From Devosia soli (lineage in GTDB: Bacteria > Pseudomonadota > Alphaproteobacteria > Rhizobiales > Devosiaceae): a stretch of 64,000 nt of DNA. A program made the translations under genes and the position numbers. Location of the stretch: assembly GCF_000970455.1 (NCBI RefSeq), contig NZ_LAJG01000014.1:186001-250000 (forward strand). The letters are read 5' to 3'. Of the stretch, positions 62,780-64,000 are shown piece after piece (position 1 is the first letter of the stretch; the number at the start of each line of letters is the position of its first letter). The notes beneath the pieces are model-generated. The model ran no database searches. It worked only from the letters and a program-made list of their open reading frames with translations, and was not told where the DNA came from.

Positions 62780-63883
62780 TTACGAGATCAGGCGCAGAGC
62801 GGTGGTTTCCGACGACTGCATGATCGACAGAGCGGTCGTCGCCATCTGCTGGCGGGTCTGGAGAGCAACGAGGTTCGCAGCTTCCTGATCCATGTCAGCG
62901 GCGGTCAATGCCGAAGAGCTGGACTTGAGAATGTCCGACAGCGAAGCGTTGAATTCCTTGCGGGCATTGATGATCGACTGGTTCGAAGAGAACGAGGCGG
63001 CTGTGGCTTCCAGCGTATCGGCAGCGCCGATCAGGGCATCCAGCGAGTCGTTGATGTCATCGTCCGACTGCCATGTATTGGATGCAGCGGTAATGTTGAG
63101 CGACGTCGCGTTCACTGTGGTGCCGTCGATCGTCGTGGACGAAGAACCGTCTTCATTAAGCGCCAGCTTGATTTTGTCACCATTAAGCAGGTTGGTGCCA
63201 TTGATGCCAGCGTCCTTCGCGATCCGGTCGATTTCGGAGCGGAGGGCTTCGAACTGCTTGGACAGGGCCTCACGAGTTGCGTTTTTCGGCGGATTGGTGG
63301 TCCCAGCGGTCAAACCGGTCGCAGTCAGGCCAGTGCCGGTACCGGCAATCGTGATGTCGTCGTTATTGGAACCAGTCAGGGTGAGCTTGCCGTCGACCAA
63401 GGCCGCCTTCACACCGACGTCGGTGTCGGCATTGATGCCGTCGATGACGGTTTGAACAGTGTTGCCGGCTGCGGCGGTGAAGCTGTACGAACCGCTGCCC
63501 GTCGTGATCGTAAGAGTGTCGGCGGCTGTGATGGCCGTTGCGGCAGTGGTCGCAGTGCCAGTCACGGTGGCATTGGTAGCCGAAGAGGTCAGCGCCTGGC
63601 TGGTCAGGCCGCGAGCTTCCTTGATCAGGCCCTGGATGCCCTTGATACCTTCGGAAGCAGCCTTCATCGACGACTGGGCGGCATTGATGTTGTCCATCAG
63701 AGCATCAATCGAAGCAGCGCGGGTATCCATCGAAGAAGCAGTAAAAAACTTCGAGACATTGTCCAGCGGGCTGTTGACGGCCTTGCCGGTAACAAGACGG
63801 CTCTGGGTGGTGGCCATCTGATCTGCGACGTTACGGAGAACGGTGAGACCGGTACGGGCGTTTGCGGAGAGATTGATGCTCAT
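62780..63883 (-). CDS. Flagellin
   Basis: A 367-residue filament protein. N-terminal D0/D1 helices (SINLSANARTGLTVLRNVADQMATTQSRLVTGKAVNSPLDN) and C-terminal D1/D0 (DMDQEAANLVALQTRQQMATTALSIMQSSETTALRLIS) flank a Thr/Ala/Gly-rich variable domain (about 105-210). The N-terminus lacks the NxxR..LS of enteric flagellin but fits alphaproteobacterial flagellins. A structured leader (63884-63960) may bind FlbT/FlaF-type regulators (inference). Confidence 0.93.
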   Translation of the reverse strand: MSINLSANARTGLTVLRNVADQMATTQSRLVTGKAVNSPLDNVSKFFTASSMDTRAASIDALMDNINAAQSSMKAASEGIKGIQGLIKEARGLTSQALTSSATNATVTGTATTAATAITAADTLTITTGSGSYSFTAAAGNTVQTVIDGINADTDVGVKAALVDGKLTLTGSNNDDITIAGTGTGLTATGLTAGTTNPPKNATREALSKQFEALRSEIDRIAKDAGINGTNLLNGDKIKLALNEDGSSSTTIDGTTVNATSLNITAASNTWQSDDDINDSLDALIGAADTLEATAASFSSNQSIINARKEFNASLSDILKSSSSALTAADMDQEAANLVALQTRQQMATTALSIMQSSETTALRLIS

Positions 63884-63960
63884 TGTTTGGACTTCCTGTT
63901 CCAGAGATTTGTTTTCTTCCGGCGTTTCTTGCCGGCGAGAACAGGTTTAGGGTCCAAACC
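63884..63960 (-). promoter_or_regulatory. Structured flagellin 5' leader
   Basis: Two hairpins: CCGGC/GCCGG around 63917-63932 and AGGGT-CCA-AACCCT around 63949-63962. In Caulobacter FlbT binds the flagellin leader to destabilise the mRNA; that role here is inference. No clear sigma-54 box is seen upstream. Confidence 0.4.
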
Positions 63961-64000
63961 CTGCGCCCCCCTTCCACGAAAGCGCGCAATTTATTTCAAA

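Overview
The window comes from a GC-rich alphaproteobacterium, most likely of the Hyphomicrobiales (Devosia-like; the genus is inference). The signs are CckA, FliX, perfect TTAA-N7-TTAA CtrA-type boxes, a BacA/SbmA transporter, a one-cysteine DksA, CsgH with curlins, and a DUF6468-MotE pair after fliLM. Genes lie close together, with many ATGA overlaps and clear intrinsic terminators. I see no tRNA, rRNA, CRISPR array, integrase or insertion sequence.

Layout. 0-10.8 kb is mixed housekeeping: two MFS genes, an orphan clpP, an ArsR/SRPBCC pair, a class-V aminotransferase, an inositol-phosphatase-family gene coupled to ttcA, bacA/sbmA, rpsD, another MFS gene and trmJ. 10.8-20 kb has tandem GNAT acetyltransferases, GFA and TfoX-N genes, icd, a DMT transporter, alaS and recA with a mirrored SOS-type operator. 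20-23.2 kb has a GguC/AraD1-family gene, an aldose dehydrogenase and a second ArsR/SRPBCC pair. 23.2-26.1 kb is cckA coupled to a DUF2237 gene.

Flagellar genes occupy four blocks. Block 1 (26.3-32.2 kb) is flgB-flgC-fliE-fliQ-fliR-flhB, divergent from fliO-fliP. Block 2 (44.1-50.9 kb) is fliL-fliM-DUF6468-motE, then a separately transcribed giant AMIN-like/TPR periplasmic protein. Block 3 (51.2-54.4 kb) is flgF-flgG-flgA-flgH. Block 4 (59.5-63.9 kb) is fliX, divergent from flgI-cheL-flbY, then an unknown gene and a flagellin. The regulatory sequence matches a Caulobacter-like hierarchy: CtrA boxes face the early genes (flgB, fliX, probably fliL), while two nearly identical sigma-54 promoters face flgF and flgI. 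CckA, which feeds CtrA, is in the same window.

32.2-39.9 kb is a carbohydrate island: a LacI regulator, a GH32-like beta-propeller hydrolase, a frameshifted serine hydrolase and a complete ABC sugar importer. Two copies of the palindrome GCTAAA-N4-TTTAGC mark the two transcription starts. 41-44.1 kb is a decayed, AT-richer stretch with two probably broken genes, two unrecognised proteins and a 47-residue peptide with a double-glycine-leader-like core. 56.6-58.1 kb is a curli locus, curlin-csgH-curlin, without secretion genes. The most novel targets are the giant MotE-associated protein, the 41-44 kb stretch with its peptide, the duplicated FliE and the hairpin that covers the fliQ ribosome-binding site.
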